Source: Oenanthe sinensis
Lineage: Eukaryota > Streptophyta > Magnoliopsida > Apiales > Apiaceae
Length of the DNA: 64,000 nucleotides
Assembly: GCA_028671895.1 (NCBI GenBank)
Contig: CM053803.1
Location: 47,242,786 to 47,306,785, forward strand
Direction of reading: 5' to 3'
Positions 1-10,945 of this stretch are shown piece after piece; positions within the stretch are counted from its first letter, which is position 1; the number at the start of each line of letters is the position of its first letter. A program made the position numbers and the translations under genes. The notes under the pieces are model-generated. The model made no database searches. It was not told the DNA's origin and saw only the letters and a list, made by a program, of their open reading frames with translations.

Positions 1-314
1 AGACAATATCTCAGAATCAATTGTTCAAGCCATAGAGCATTTTGTAAGATCAGTTGATTCATTTTCTAACTTTGTAAAAGCAGCTAGGTTTTATTAACCT
101 AGATTATTTGAGCAATATATACACTAATGGAAAAACCAATCCATCAGTAATTTTAAAAATATCATTGTTCAATTATGTTTCAGTTTTATTGTTCATATAT
201 TTTCTCTCAAACACTCTTATTTATAAGAAAAAATATTAAAACGGAAAAAGTTTTAAAAATTTGTATTCAACCCCCCTTCTACATATTGTAGTGACATTAT
301 TTTGGGAAATAACA
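1..314 (+). repeat. 3' end of a SIRE-like LTR (left-truncated by window)
   Basis: The stretch ends with the block GTATTCAACCCCCCTTCTAC (273-292) followed by a short tail ending in AACA at 314. The same block lies near the 3' end of the complete element B and A LTRs in this window, so this is read as the right end of a copia LTR. Its upstream sequence does not match the other LTRs here, so it represents a further subfamily. It abuts a second LTR fragment directly, which suggests insertion into it. The left part is outside the window. Confidence 0.6.
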
Positions 315-539
315 GATTCACATTAAGAATCTCATATTGTAGCAAATTCATTCTAATATAAATTAGATTAAAAGTTAAACTTGTGTGTTCGCTTCATTTC
401 CGTAAATCTTTGATAAACACTACACATATAAAGTTAGACTACAAATAGATTCAACAGTCACCGTTCATACAGTAAAGCAAAAAGAGTCAGTTATACATTC
501 ACCCCCCTCTGTATAAGTTTCTATTACTCATTCCTAACA
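315..539 (+). repeat. LTR 3'-end fragment, same family as the LTR at 21045-22234
   Basis: This piece aligns by eye to about 21995-22234: both contain a segment reading 'agaatctcata..tgtagcaaat' and both end in a block TACATTCACCCCC followed by TCT(G/A)TATAAGTTTCTA. It is therefore the end of a G-type LTR, probably cut by the element whose LTR ends at 314. No coding sequence is present. Confidence 0.55.
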
Positions 540-1762
540 AAGTTGGATTCAAACTTCAGTAGTAAAGTGAAAGAAGTACTTCATGCATCTCAAAATAATA
601 GTGTTATTTGAGTTTTTAATACTCAAATTGACTATTTGATGAGTAAAATTTTAATTTTTTATAATTTTAAAAATTGAAAAATATATTTTAAAGTAGATTA
701 CAAAAATAATCTATTTATACTTGTATAATATATGTTGGTAAATTTGACTAGTTAAGTCAAAACAAGAATGTCATTTTTCTATCTGCTTTTACGAGATATC
801 GAGTGTTTGAAACTTGTCAAGGAGAATGCGTATGTGTTTATTTATAAAAAAAGTTAATATTTTAAGATATAGAAAATAGACTATTAAAATTCAGATTATA
901 AATGAGATCAAACTTGATGATTAAAACTTATGGTACATCATAATTAATATCAAATATGGGAAGTTGATATAATGAAAGTGATTGTTTTGTTACAAATATG
1001 ACAATTTCGGTTTATAAAAGAAATGTTATTACTTATTGGCATGTGATATGCAAGAAAGTGATTTTTATTTTATCCTATTTTATTATATCAAAAAAATTGT
1101 GAGCAAATTCCATTTATTGTGTGTACGAAAATAAGATCTAGATGTGATCTTATAGTTCCACCTATGATTTTTTATCATCAATGACAACTTTTAACTTGAA
1201 CGAATTCTATTACTTAGATACTCATTAATCTATATTATTCATTTTTCAAAATTTTGTATTGTGCATAAATAATCAATATTTATGCATGATGTATGAATTC
1301 CTCCAACCATAGTTTATCAATTTTTTACCCAAGAATACCTCCAACCACAACACACACAAGATAAAATTCAATAAGAGCACAAAATGATTTTCCTAAAAGA
1401 GACTCTGAAACCAGAGATACTTCTTCCCCTAACTGTCACACACATAATGTTACTTATTATTGCAAGCACCAACTTCATTAATATGTGTATAAATTCATAA
1501 TAGCTGGAACTCAAAATTTTAATAAAATAGATAATTTTTCTTATTTAAAAAGTTGAAGAATCATCACGATCCCGGGAATAAAGGTCTTAACATAAAATCA
1601 ATTAAATCATATCTAAATCTGAATTCTGCATTGATGTATGTATGATTCCTGTATATGTCCTTCTTGATTTTTGTGCTGCATATTAATATTATTTATTTAT
1701 CCTTGTTTCTTAGTTGAGTTAGTGTTATCAATATTACATACTACGTTACATTATGCTTTACA
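540..1762. other. AT-rich stretch without recognisable gene or repeat
   Basis: No open frame of useful length, no RNA gene and no clear transposon end was seen here. It lies between LTR debris on the left and the truncated element E on the right, and is probably older degraded repeat or intergenic DNA. Confidence 0.5.
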
Positions 1763-2590
1763 ACATGGGAAGGCAGAGTCTAAGCTAGACTCTGATAAGC
1801 AAAAAAAAGTCAGACTCTGATGAAGCCAAAGAACCTACTTACTAGCAATATAGTCAATCTAATATGTAACTGAGAGCCAAAAAAAAGACAGGACTTTGAG
1901 GTTTTCAAGAATCAGATATTGATAGAATATCAACTCTATCCAGGGATCCTCAATCCTTGACAGATAGGCAATTTGAAAAGATCACACAAAAGCACTTAAA
2001 TAAAGGAATGTCTTCTCAAATTGTATATAATAGTTTTGAAAGAAAGATGCCAGAAGGTATAGAAAAAGTAATAAATGAGATGCTTGTGTACTTCATGGAA
2101 AGATGATCTGTTTGATGGATAAGTCAATCAAATTTCATCTTTTTCAAACAGGCTAAGAAATTGCATTATATTAGATTTCTCCTACAAATAACTTGTGAAG
2201 TAAATAAAAGCAAAGATTCTGTCACTCATAAATGGTTCAAAGAGATTAACAGGAAGCTGACTCTGTACAGACAGACAAATCGACAGATGGACAAATTTTC
2301 TTTAAAATATGTTGATGCTGAAGGAAATGATCAAGTCATGCAAGTAGAAGAAAAGTACATTAAATTTCAAGAAATTGTGGAGTGAGACAATTAATGTTCT
2401 GATGTTGAAGGATTTGAAAGAATAAGAAAGCAGTGCAAATGATCTGAGTGCAGCTTATTGTCAAATCAAATGTTCAAATGAAGAAATTAAGATATTAAAG
2501 AAGTATGTTGGTGAAGCTCTTGCTATTATGGAGGAAAATATATTGAATTCATTTTTGAAGAATAATTCAGCCTTTGAGAAGATTAAGTAA
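1763..2590 (+). pseudogene. Decayed 3' end of a SIRE extra ORF (element E)
   Basis: This is the C-terminal third of the accessory ORF found downstream of pol in the B-type elements. It aligns with 43405-45540 of element B from ACATGGGAA onward and includes the conserved run VTHKWFKEI at about 2221-2250 and FSLKYVD at about 2299. Stop codons and small indels interrupt the frame (for example TGA near 2103-2112), so it cannot encode the full domain. No gag, pol or 5' LTR of this copy is present, so element E is 5'-truncated. The CAGAGTCT/AGACTCTG word occurs three times at 1774-1820. A polypurine tract and LTR follow directly. Confidence 0.75.
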
Positions 2591-2699
2591 GAAGTAATTC
2601 TTTTTCCTTATACAGATTTATTATTCTAGAGTAATTGTTTTATTATTTAGTTTTGACATCATCAAACCTTGATTTATACTTACATTTTATAAAGCATAA

Positions 2700-2711
2700 A
2701 TAGGGGGAGAT
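2700..2711 (+). promoter_or_regulatory. Polypurine tract of element E
   Basis: TAGGGGGAGAT immediately precedes the LTR start TGTTAAGAA. It matches the position and composition of the tract before the B 3' LTR (45655-45665). It would prime plus-strand DNA synthesis. Confidence 0.8.
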
Positions 2712-3466
2712 TGTTAAGAAATATTCATTTGATGATGTACAAAATACTAGAACAGGATTTAGCATAGTTCATTTGTAATAAGTCTTTCTAGTATCTGAAT
2801 TTTATAATCATTCTAGTTAGTCAACATTCTTGTACTTAGAAGATTTTCTGTAGAAAGTGAAAGCAGAGTCTAGATGGAGATCAGAGTCTGGGAGGTGATC
2901 AGAGTCTATAAACTATCGGAATCTATAATCTATCAGAGTCTACAAATGATCAGAGTTTATAGTCTAGCACAGTCTGAAGATTTCAGAGTCTATGAAGTCA
3001 AAGCTGAATTTGGAAGATAATTACAGAAAAGGGAAGTCTTCGAAGATAAAGCCAAAAATATTGTAGATATGCTATGGGAAGGAAGGAGAATTGCAGAAGG
3101 AAACTGTCAGTTAATGATTAGGAATTATATTCCTATTATAATTTAATATTCTGTTATTAGTTGATAGACAACTCTCTATATAAACACTCTATGTAACCTA
3201 ATTATATTGTGTGAAATAAGTCGAAGTTCTTAATAGCATAGAGATAGAGAAAGTTGTTATGAGAAACATAGAGAACCTGCTAGGGTTTGTATACACCTTA
3301 GGAGAATTTGTATTTATACATCAATAATACAAATAGTTTTCATTCATATCTTTGTGTTTAATCTTTGTTCTGTATTCAAGTCTTTAATTCATACTAAGTT
3401 GATTTTAATCAGGCAAAAAAAGCACATAAGTATTCAACCCCTTCTACTTATGCAACTGGGAAAACA
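2712..3466 (+). repeat. 3' LTR of truncated SIRE-like element E
   Basis: The 755-bp LTR begins TGTTAAGAAATATTC and ends CTGGGAAAACA. It closely follows the B LTRs at 32517 and 45666, including the C-tract TATTCAACCCCTTCTAC near the end. A cluster of CAGAGTCT words and variants lies at about 2865-2990. It is more diverged from B than the two B LTRs are from each other, so it is an older or different copy. Confidence 0.85.
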
Positions 3467-4576
3467 TATTTTCTCACCATTCTCCTTTGAATATTTCTCT
3501 CTTTTGTATAAATTGAGGACAATGCATGATTTATGTATGGATGAGGGTGCTAGTAATGATAAAATTTTAAAAACAAATACAAAAAAATTAGAAAATTAAA
3601 AATCTAAAAATAAAAATTTTTAGGTTGAGTTTTCCTATCCTCTATTTGAACTTTAGGACTAGTTGGTGTTAGCATTTGTTTTCAAAAATTATATATATAA
3701 TGCCTTTTAGATAATTTGAAATTAGTCGAGTAAGGTTTTCTTTATGAAACTTGTGTCGAACGATTTTTACACCAGATTCCAAGACGACACATATGCACAA
3801 GACCTTTGTTGGAAAGATTGTAAAGGGGTGTTATTTGATACCTGAGAGAGCACCCACATGTTAGAACAATGTCAAATCAAATTTTTGCGAAAAATAAATA
3901 TATAGAAAAAAAGAATAAATTACTTCAATACCCTATATTCCTCAAAATAAACAGATGAGATGATGGGTATAAGTAGAATTGATTAGTCTTGTTTGTGGCC
4001 TTTGTTACTTGAGTAATTAAGTCTGTTGGGGTATTTCAAAACGTTGTTCCCTAAGATCAAATGGTTTGGGAGTCATTAACCCAAAACTCGCTACATGGGT
4101 AACACAGAAAGCCTAAGAAAACAGACACCATACATTCGATTAAAAAAAGGAAAAAAAAAAGAAGAGAAAAGATAAAAAAGGCTATATATATGAATTTGTG
4201 ATATTTGGCTAGATACTTGTTTTGATAGATATTGGGTCAGTTCAATATTGGTTGAAAAAGAGAAAATATTCTTATGCAGTTCATCTATCAGAGGCCTTAA
4301 ATTCACTACACACCTTGATATTTTTTGTAAACATTTAGATTCGACACTAGTAGAGTGAAATTACCAATAATTCAGCTATTATTAGAAAAGTCTTTTAAGG
4401 CATGTATTTTTCCTATAAAATCTTTTTATTAACACCATTGAAAACTAGAGTGAAAATTGAGTCGGGACAATTACTGGAATCATCTCTCTGATTTTATGGG
4501 TATATTTTTTGTAAACCATTAGAAGACAACACTCCTCTTGTAGAGATCATCTCTGAGTTTAACGGGTTGGTAAACT
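3467..4576 (+). mobile_element. 3' UTR remnant of an Athila/Tat-like Ty3/gypsy element (left part)
   Basis: No gene is visible. The text ATTGAGGACAATGCATGATT followed by a G-rich stretch (about 3517-3550) resembles the segment typical of Athila/Tat elements shortly upstream of the 3' polypurine tract. The continuation is at 18229-18323, because element A is inserted at 4577 with its target duplication. A partly repeated segment ('tttttgtaaac') occurs near 4320 and 4508. Assignment to lineage is by motif memory, not alignment. Confidence 0.5.
4572..4576. repeat. Target site duplication AAACT (left) of element A
   Basis: AAACT directly precedes the LTR end at 4577 and is repeated at 18224-18228 after the other LTR. 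Five base pairs is the usual copia duplication length. Confidence 0.95.
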
Positions 4577-5949
4577 TGTTGGTCCCTGATATTGTAGAAG
4601 GGGGGTTGAATACAATATCTGAAATTTAATCGCTGAATAATTGGATTTAAAAAATTATTTTAATTACTCGCGAAATATTAATTAGAATGAAATACTGTTC
4701 AAGTGAAAAATATAATTTTAACTTGATTAGTATTACAAAATTAATATTAAGAAAACTGTAATATAATTGATAAAAGTTCTAGAACAAATTTGACATGAAT
4801 TGTTCGTGTCTTACAATTATATTCCAAACTCAGCACAGAAATCTGTGAATATTACAATGCAGATAAATTACTGAATTTGATCTGATTTTTCTACACTAAC
4901 AAATGAAGCAAACTCCTCATATTTATAGAGGTTGGAAAAAGGCTGGTATGACCTTTTTCAATATGACTTAATTTAGAGAAATAAAGTCTGTATGACCTTT
5001 TATAACACTTGTATGACTTATAAAATACTGGGCAAGACTTATTTCTCTCGGTATGACTTATTATATTAATTAAAAAATCGGTATGACTTTTTAATTAAAT
5101 AAAAAATCACTCCAGCATGACCTTTTGATCAAAGAAAATTCGGTATGACTTATTATATATATATATAAAAAGTCTCGGTATGACTTTATGTCGGCAGTAG
5201 CTCGGTATGACTTATTTATATATATATAAAACAGTCTCTCGGTATGACTTATAAAAAATCATCCGGTATGACTTATTTAAGTCATTCAAAATATATATAT
5301 ATATATATATATATAAGTCATTCTAACTAGTTTCTTTTATGATAAATTAATTCTTCTTTAAATCAATTAAATAATTTATAAATTAAATTAAATTCAACTT
5401 GAATTAATTTAATTAAATAATTCACTTACTTGGTTTGTAGAAATAAAATATCATAGAGAACTTGATTCAACTGCAGTCTTCTTGATTTTTCTTTGACTTC
5501 TGATCTTGAAACCTCTTGATTAAATGAAGAATAAATATTTATATTTAGTTGACACACAAATGTACTGTCTGGTTCATTTGTGTCATACTAATAAATATTC
5601 TCCTTTTAATAACCTTGAATTAGAGGCCTTCTGTCATTTCTTCTGCTTCACTGTCTTCATTTTTCTTCTGGAATCTACTTGTTGTAACCACTTGAAATCT
5701 TCTGTACCTTCTGTCTTCTATGGAAGTACTACTACATTATTATTTTCACTGACGCTTGAACATAAAAATGAACTTCTTCCAGTGTTGAGTAGCAATCCTA
5801 TAAAAATACTTCTGATACTTGGATCCTTTGTGATTAGTTGACTGTCTTCGTCTTGATTCCTGATTGGTGCTTATTATTTACTTCTATTTATTAGCTAGAG
5901 TTGAGTTGTCATCTAATTATTACAAATAGGCCTAGTCATATGCCTTTCA
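4577..5949 (-). repeat. 3' LTR of element A
   Basis: This is the downstream LTR in element orientation. On the plus strand it runs from TGTTGGTCCCTGATATTG to CATATGCCTTTCA. Its middle (about 5060-5275) carries seven copies of CGGTATGACTT plus looser variants, against five in the partner LTR. The difference is one block lost between two motif copies. A short (AT)n tract is at about 5290-5315. The C-tract block near the LTR 3' end reads in complement at 4596-4618. Confidence 0.95.
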
Positions 5950-5960
5950 ATCTCCCCCTA
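5950..5960 (-). promoter_or_regulatory. Polypurine tract of element A
   Basis: On the minus strand TAGGGGGAGA ends directly before the 3' LTR start TGAAAGGCATATG. Position and composition fit the plus-strand primer site. Confidence 0.85.
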
Positions 5961-6312
5961 TTTGTTGTTAAACATTTAACACACAAATTCCTAGAGGATA
6001 ACTCAACTAACAACTAAGAAAGTAGTACGACATTTAATGACTGTAAATAATAAACAAAAGTTCTGGTTTTATATTTAACAATTTTCCAGATTCATACATA
6101 AAAGATAAGTACAAGATAGTTGTTCCTCTAGCACTGAACAAAAATAACATTGATTCTATCTTGACCTATCCAGGACTTCAGTCCTCTGCAGTATCAACTT
6201 CACCTTCTTCTAAATTTGAACTTCTGTGCACAGGTGTCCTTGGTACCTCTTCAACTTCAGCCGGAGTTGCGGTGGACTCTCCATACAATCTTCTATGTTT
6301 AGCCTTTGCTAG

Positions 6313-8412
6313 CTAAAACATGACTTCCTCTTCAATAGGATCTACAGCTTCTTTTTGTACATCATAAGGCTGTGTAGAATCTATCTTTTGCATTTGCCTG
6401 ATGTATGATTTAATGTTTCTGGATAAACAGTAGTTCCTTATTTTCTGTGCAGCATCTAGCTTGGCTTGTGATCTGAATCCTTTTGATCTCAACATCCTTT
6501 CAACTTGGATCATATACCTCACCGTGTAGCCCTTAAATGATTCCTCATCTAGCTTTATGATTTGATACAACTTGTTTGAGAAAAATCTCACTTCATGAGG
6601 ATCATTTAATATCTGAGGACTAGCAGCCGTTGCTATATCTCTGAGTCTGTCCCTGAGTAGTTCATTTTCTTCTGAGCTTCTCTTTACTTTGTTTAACAGA
6701 ACCCATATTGCTGATAGTGATCTCTTTCGGAAGAATTCCAAAGATACTCTGAATGTTCCATTCCGGTGAGTGTAGACTAGTATTTGCCAGTCTTCAAGAA
6801 TGTGATCCACTAGAACAGTGATATAATCAACTTCTTCTTTCAATGCCTTCATGAAGTTATCCAGATTATCATTTGAATCTTCAAGACTTTTGATAACTGA
6901 AAGCATTTGTCTATCTTCAAACGGTCCTTGCTGAGACTTGTCTAGTATTTTCCTTGCTGCATCCCATCTGTCTCCCATCTTCATCTCAATATCTTGTTTT
7001 TTCTTCTTTACTGCTAAGGCCCAAAGCTTCTGTTTTTCTAAGCTTGCCTCTTTTTCAGCTTGGGTTCTTTCCTTGACTAGAGCTTTTAAATTTATAGTTT
7101 TGGCATGGCTTGCCTTGATGTCTTCCTTTAGCTTCCTCATTGCCTCTTCATAGGCAGGATCATGCTCTTTTTCTTTTGGAAATAGAAATTCATCATCAAA
7201 GATAGCTTCATCTTCAGCTCTGCAGTAGTCAGGATTGAAACCTTGATTTTCCATACTTACTTCATCAATGAGTTTTTCTTGTTGATAATACTGTTCTTCT
7301 GGTTCTTGATCATACGATTGAAATTCTTCTTCAGAAAACAGCTTTGCTTTACCTTTATCTTGAGTAGTAGTCCCTTCATCTCCAGCTACTTTCTCCTTCG
7401 CTTTCTCCCCCTTAGTTGAGGGATCCTCTTGAGTTTTAGAGGCTTCAAAAGATGTCAACATTTTCTGCATAGTCAGATAGACTTGCTTCATTCCTTCATT
7501 CAAATGTGTCATTCCATCATCCAGTTTGCTGAATCTTTGTGTAGAGATCTTTTCATTTTCAATGATTGTGAGGGTTAAGTTTTTCTCAACGTCATCAATT
7601 CTTTCATGCAGTTTGCTCACTTCTTTTATATCCTCAGCAATTAGATTCTGAACGTTCTGGATGTCTTGAGTTTTTAGTAGAATGGAGGATTTGACATCTT
7701 CAACATCTTTTCTCACTACTGACAGCTGCTGTGTTACAGAGGCAGATGTAGAATTTTCTTCTGCTTGTGCTTTAACTTTTAATAATTCAGCTTGAACAAT
7801 TTGCATTTCATTCTGGAGAGCTTCCATTTTGGATAACAGTTCACTTTGTGTGTGTGCACTCATCTCACTTGCACTCTTGTTTATCTCACTATCACTCTGT
7901 GCATGTGTTTCACTCTGTGTTTGCCTCACATCACTCGTGTTTAGCTCCTTTCCAGATCCTGAAGCTGTACCTGCATATATAACAATAGCTTTTGAAGAGT
8001 CGAAATGCTCTTCTGATGCCTGTGAAGGCGCGTCCTTAACAAGATTAACTTGCCTTGGCTCCGCTACTGACGTAGCTACTCCGTGAATGGAGTCCCATCT
8101 CCCTCTATGGAGTGGTTGCCTCTCAAATCCACCAGTGGATTCGAGACCTTCTCTAATGAGAACTGGATGTAAGAAATCCAGGGGAGTCACCACCTTAGAC
8201 AATGTAATGACGGGCTCTTGAGAGTCTGTGGTGCTCCTTAGTACCTCAGAGGGTATCTGATGCTGCACTGCATCGAAAATGTCATGGTCCACATCATAGG
8301 TGGCATCCGACCAGTTTTTATTAAAAACATTTTCTTCAACAAATGTGCCCTCATGTGTTGGTTTTTCTTCAAGTGAAGGTTCTGCTAGAGTGATTGCTAG
8401 CAGTGTGTTTCC
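6313..8412 (-). CDS. Element A accessory ORF, part 2 (coiled-coil, charged)
   Basis: An open frame of about 699 codons with no ATG near its beginning; the frame is open from 8412 and overlaps the end of the preceding accessory ORF (stop at 8397-8399) by 16 nt in the -1 frame. The middle (about 7430-7870) has long heptad-like stretches rich in L, E, K and Q, consistent with coiled coil. This is followed by a very acidic section and a basic C-terminal third, ending in an acidic tail EEEVMF. I see no signal peptide and no membrane segment. Its position between pol and the 3' LTR matches the so-called envelope-like ORF of SIRE elements. The most economical reading is that it is the second half of one protein with the ORF at 8397-9752, separated by a frameshift that is either mutational or programmed. 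Function unknown. Confidence 0.7.
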   Translation of the reverse strand, partial: GNTLLAITLAEPSLEEKPTHEGTFVEENVFNKNWSDATYDVDHDIFDAVQHQIPSEVLRSTTDSQEPVITLSKVVTPLDFLHPVLIREGLESTGGFERQPLHRGRWDSIHGVATSVAEPRQVNLVKDAPSQASEEHFDSSKAIVIYAGTASGSGKELNTSDVRQTQSETHAQSDSEINKSASEMSAHTQSELLSKMEALQNEMQIVQAELLKVKAQAEENSTSASVTQQLSVVRKDVEDVKSSILLKTQDIQNVQNLIAEDIKEVSKLHERIDDVEKNLTLTIIENEKISTQRFSKLDDGMTHLNEGMKQVYLTMQKMLTSFEASKTQEDPSTKGEKAKEKVAGDEGTTTQDKGKAKLFSEEEFQSYDQEPEEQYYQQEKLIDEVSMENQGFNPDYCRAEDEAIFDDEFLFPKEKEHDPAYEEAMRKLKEDIKASHAKTINLKALVKERTQAEKEASLEKQKLWALAVKKKKQDIEMKMGDRWDAARKILDKSQQGPFEDRQMLSVIKSLEDSNDNLDNFMKALKEEVDYITVLVDHILEDWQILVYTHRNGTFRVSLEFFRKRSLSAIWVLLNKVKRSSEENELLRDRLRDIATAASPQILNDPHEVRFFSNKLYQIIKLDEESFKGYTVRYMIQVERMLRSKGFRSQAKLDAAQKIRNYCLSRNIKSYIRQMQKIDSTQPYDVQKEAVDPIEEEVMF

Positions 8413-9752
8413 TCACTATCTGATGCTGTGGCCGAGTAGCGAATTAGATCACCTGGTTGAGCAAGTGTATCTAGAGAATCTTGGATGGCCATGTTAAAAT
8501 CCATATCCCATTGACTGGAATACGTTGAGGCTGCAGTTGTCTCAAGGTCAACTCTAGAAATTTTTAAGGGAGGAGACAGAGCTGCGGGTTCATTCACATC
8601 AGCACCAAGACCTCTAACTATTCTGACAGGTTTCTTCCTTTTTCTGACTTTTAAAGAAGAGGAGGATGAAGGAGAAACTGTTTGAGGCTCTAATTCAGCT
8701 GGGGACGGAACCTGTGTGTTTTCAGGTTCGTAGCTGATATCCTGAAGTGTAAGACCATAATTATAGTCCGCCACAGATAAATCTAACAGAGCAGTGGATA
8801 TATCTATAGGTATTGAACTAGAAGATTGTGATTGAGATATTACCTGTTGATCTTGTGCCACTTGATTGACATGCTGAGCAGCTTCAAGTAGAAGGTGCAC
8901 AGGATGATCCATTTGCATTGGTACTTGCTCTGGCTCTTGTTCCTGCACTGGATGAGCAATAAGATCTAATATCTCAGCCATGTAATCTGTCCTTTCCACT
9001 GGCACATTTTGAAACTTGGGGTTGTTGTGGAGCCTTGCAAATAAGTTGTTCTGAGAAGTAGGAGATTCTTCTACAGGACTATTCTGATATAAGGCTTTGT
9101 CTTCATCCATCAACAAGTCATTCCTGAACAGCATCAGGAACCTCGGATAGTAGACTTGTACATTCTGTTCCCTGCTTTCTGGTTTCCCCATCTTCCTTAT
9201 AATTTCTTTCAGAAGCAACTTCCCAAAATTTATCCTCCTGTTGTGGGCCACAGAAAACCCAAAGATTTGCAGTAGTGAAGATATATTGTTGAAGTTGTTC
9301 TTTGTAGTGGGAGCAAACACTTTGGCTAACGTGTCAAAGAAGTAGTCCCACTCGCTTACCAATTTGGACTTTGTCATTCTTACCAAATTGATCTCACCCT
9401 GATATCTAATAGAAAAGAAAAATTCTAGAATTTCTGGTACAGTGGGTGGATCCACGAAATTGTCAGTTGGAAAGCCCAGAATTCTATTCACGTCCTCTTC
9501 AGTCACCATGTATTCACGAACTCCTATGCTGAATGAGAATTGAACTCTGCCTGCAGTACTCCTATTCCTCGCAGTGGAATATAGAGCCCTAAGTGCTAAC
9601 ACTTGCAACGGGGCGTCCAGAGTAATTGCAGTTCTTACAAGTGAATGTTCATTCATAAATACGATCCACGGTCGAAACCTCTCGACTGAACAATTCACCG
9701 GATTAAAATATCCTACAAAATTAGTTTTTACTAATTCGCAAAAACCAACCAT
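8397..9752 (-). CDS. Element A accessory ORF, part 1 (conserved SIRE extra-ORF domain)
   Basis: The 451-residue frame begins MVGFCELVKTNFVGY and follows a leader of about 1.2 kb downstream of pol. The first ~215 residues form a domain shared with the extra ORFs of B (39375), D (59036) and C (53740). Landmarks are a 'FM..S.L..A' segment near residues 32-45, 'EWDYFFDTLAKVF' near 148, 'INFGKLLL' near 180 and YYPRFLMLF near 200. The C-terminal half is low-complexity, Q/S/P-rich, with a basic patch KVRKRKKP resembling a nuclear-localisation signal (about residues 370-377). No hydrophobic membrane segment is seen. The role is unknown; the domain resembles what databases label a putative plant transposon protein. 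ORF2 continues in the -1 frame. Confidence 0.8.
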   Translation of the reverse strand: MVGFCELVKTNFVGYFNPVNCSVERFRPWIVFMNEHSLVRTAITLDAPLQVLALRALYSTARNRSTAGRVQFSFSIGVREYMVTEEDVNRILGFPTDNFVDPPTVPEILEFFFSIRYQGEINLVRMTKSKLVSEWDYFFDTLAKVFAPTTKNNFNNISSLLQIFGFSVAHNRRINFGKLLLKEIIRKMGKPESREQNVQVYYPRFLMLFRNDLLMDEDKALYQNSPVEESPTSQNNLFARLHNNPKFQNVPVERTDYMAEILDLIAHPVQEQEPEQVPMQMDHPVHLLLEAAQHVNQVAQDQQVISQSQSSSSIPIDISTALLDLSVADYNYGLTLQDISYEPENTQVPSPAELEPQTVSPSSSSSLKVRKRKKPVRIVRGLGADVNEPAALSPPLKISRVDLETTAASTYSSQWDMDFNMAIQDSLDTLAQPGDLIRYSATASDSEETHC

Positions 9753-10945
9753 TTTTGTTGTAGATTTAAGCTATTACAAATAATAAAATTACAATGTGCG
9801 ATTACAAATCAAAATTGACAATTACAAGTTAATAAATCGAAAATTACACTTTAAATAGAAACCCTAATTTCTAAGAATCCCAAAACAACTTTACTCAACA
9901 AGCCACTACACAACTGACTTTAATCACAATCAATACTACTCAGCTTCGATTTTTAGCACAACTTAAGAACAGTCAGTTCGCTTTTTGATGAAAATCGGGC
10001 AGAGTTTTGTTAGATTCAAACGATTTTGACACACTAGCAAGCAAAGAGCTTGAGAATAGCAATTAACAGCAACTGATTGCAGTTGAAAAGATTAAGATCG
10101 GTCGATTTCTTGTTTAATGACAAAAACTGTTCGATTATATGTGTGTATGTATGACTGCGTGTGTGTAAATGACTATTTAGAACTGAGTATGACTAAGAAG
10201 GAGTGATAAGCTGTGCTCGGTATGACTTATTAATAAGTCATACCGACAAAAACAACAAAAAAAAAATGAAAAAGCAGTAACTACTCGGTATGACTTTTAT
10301 TTTAAAGTCTCGGTATGACTTTTATTTTAAATAAAAGGTCATGCCGAATATTTTAAAATTAGAAGTCATGCTGATATTTAAAATATAAGTCATGTTGATT
10401 GCAATAATAAAATAGAATAATTACTTATATTAATAATTGTTTCTAAATTCGAAATAAAATAATAAAAATCTTATTCGAATAATAGATAAATTAATAATTA
10501 TACAATAAATATTAACAAACAATACTCTTTTTAGAAACTATGAGATAAATAACAATAATTTACATACTAATTAAAAATTAAAGATATATAATAAATATTT
10601 ACATTATTAATTTATTTTAATTAATTTAAGAATTAAATTAACTCATGTTTGAATTAATTTAATAAGCAAATTAATTTGAATAATTAATAACATAATTATT
10701 TATATATAAGTACACACACAAAAAAATAGAAAACTATATACATTAATTTACATAAATGCTTAATTTAAACAAAATTACTTATGCTTTAATTGAAATAATT
10801 ATCTTCTAAGAATATTGATTTAATCTTAAGATAATTTTTCAAAAATTCATAAGCCCTAGGATTTTATTAATTCAAGCCTCATAAACTCTTTAAATATTAA
10901 CATTTAATATTTATGAGCTTAAATTAATTCCTAGTAACCAAAAAT
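9753..10945 (-). promoter_or_regulatory. Element A pol/accessory-ORF linker with iterated CGGTATGACTT motif
   Basis: This 1.2-kb AT-rich linker has no ORF. At 10217-10390 it carries three exact CGGTATGACTT words, one exact complement and several one- or two-base variants in the opposite orientation, the same word that fills the A LTRs. Two of them form a perfect 30-bp palindrome (10217-10246). On the minus strand a TATA-like ATATAATC lies near 10135-10140, about 380 nt before the accessory ATG at 9752. The following stretch looks like a plant 5' leader (TTAGGGTTTC near 9865). An internal promoter or subgenomic leader is plausible but not demonstrated. Confidence 0.55.
10217..10246. repeat. 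Perfect 30-bp palindrome of the A motif
   Basis: The half-site TCGGTATGACTTATT is followed immediately by its exact reverse complement. It is the only head-to-head pair of full CGGTATGACTT words I see in element A. Confidence 0.95.

Noticed and set aside
4091..4306. 71-codon minus-strand ORF
   Set aside because: It is low-complexity Phe/Ser/Leu coding across an A-rich stretch of a gypsy 3' UTR.
5524..5841. 105-codon ORF, identical at 17788-18105
   Set aside because: It lies antisense within both LTRs of element A; identity reflects LTR duplication and the product is low-complexity without a known domain.
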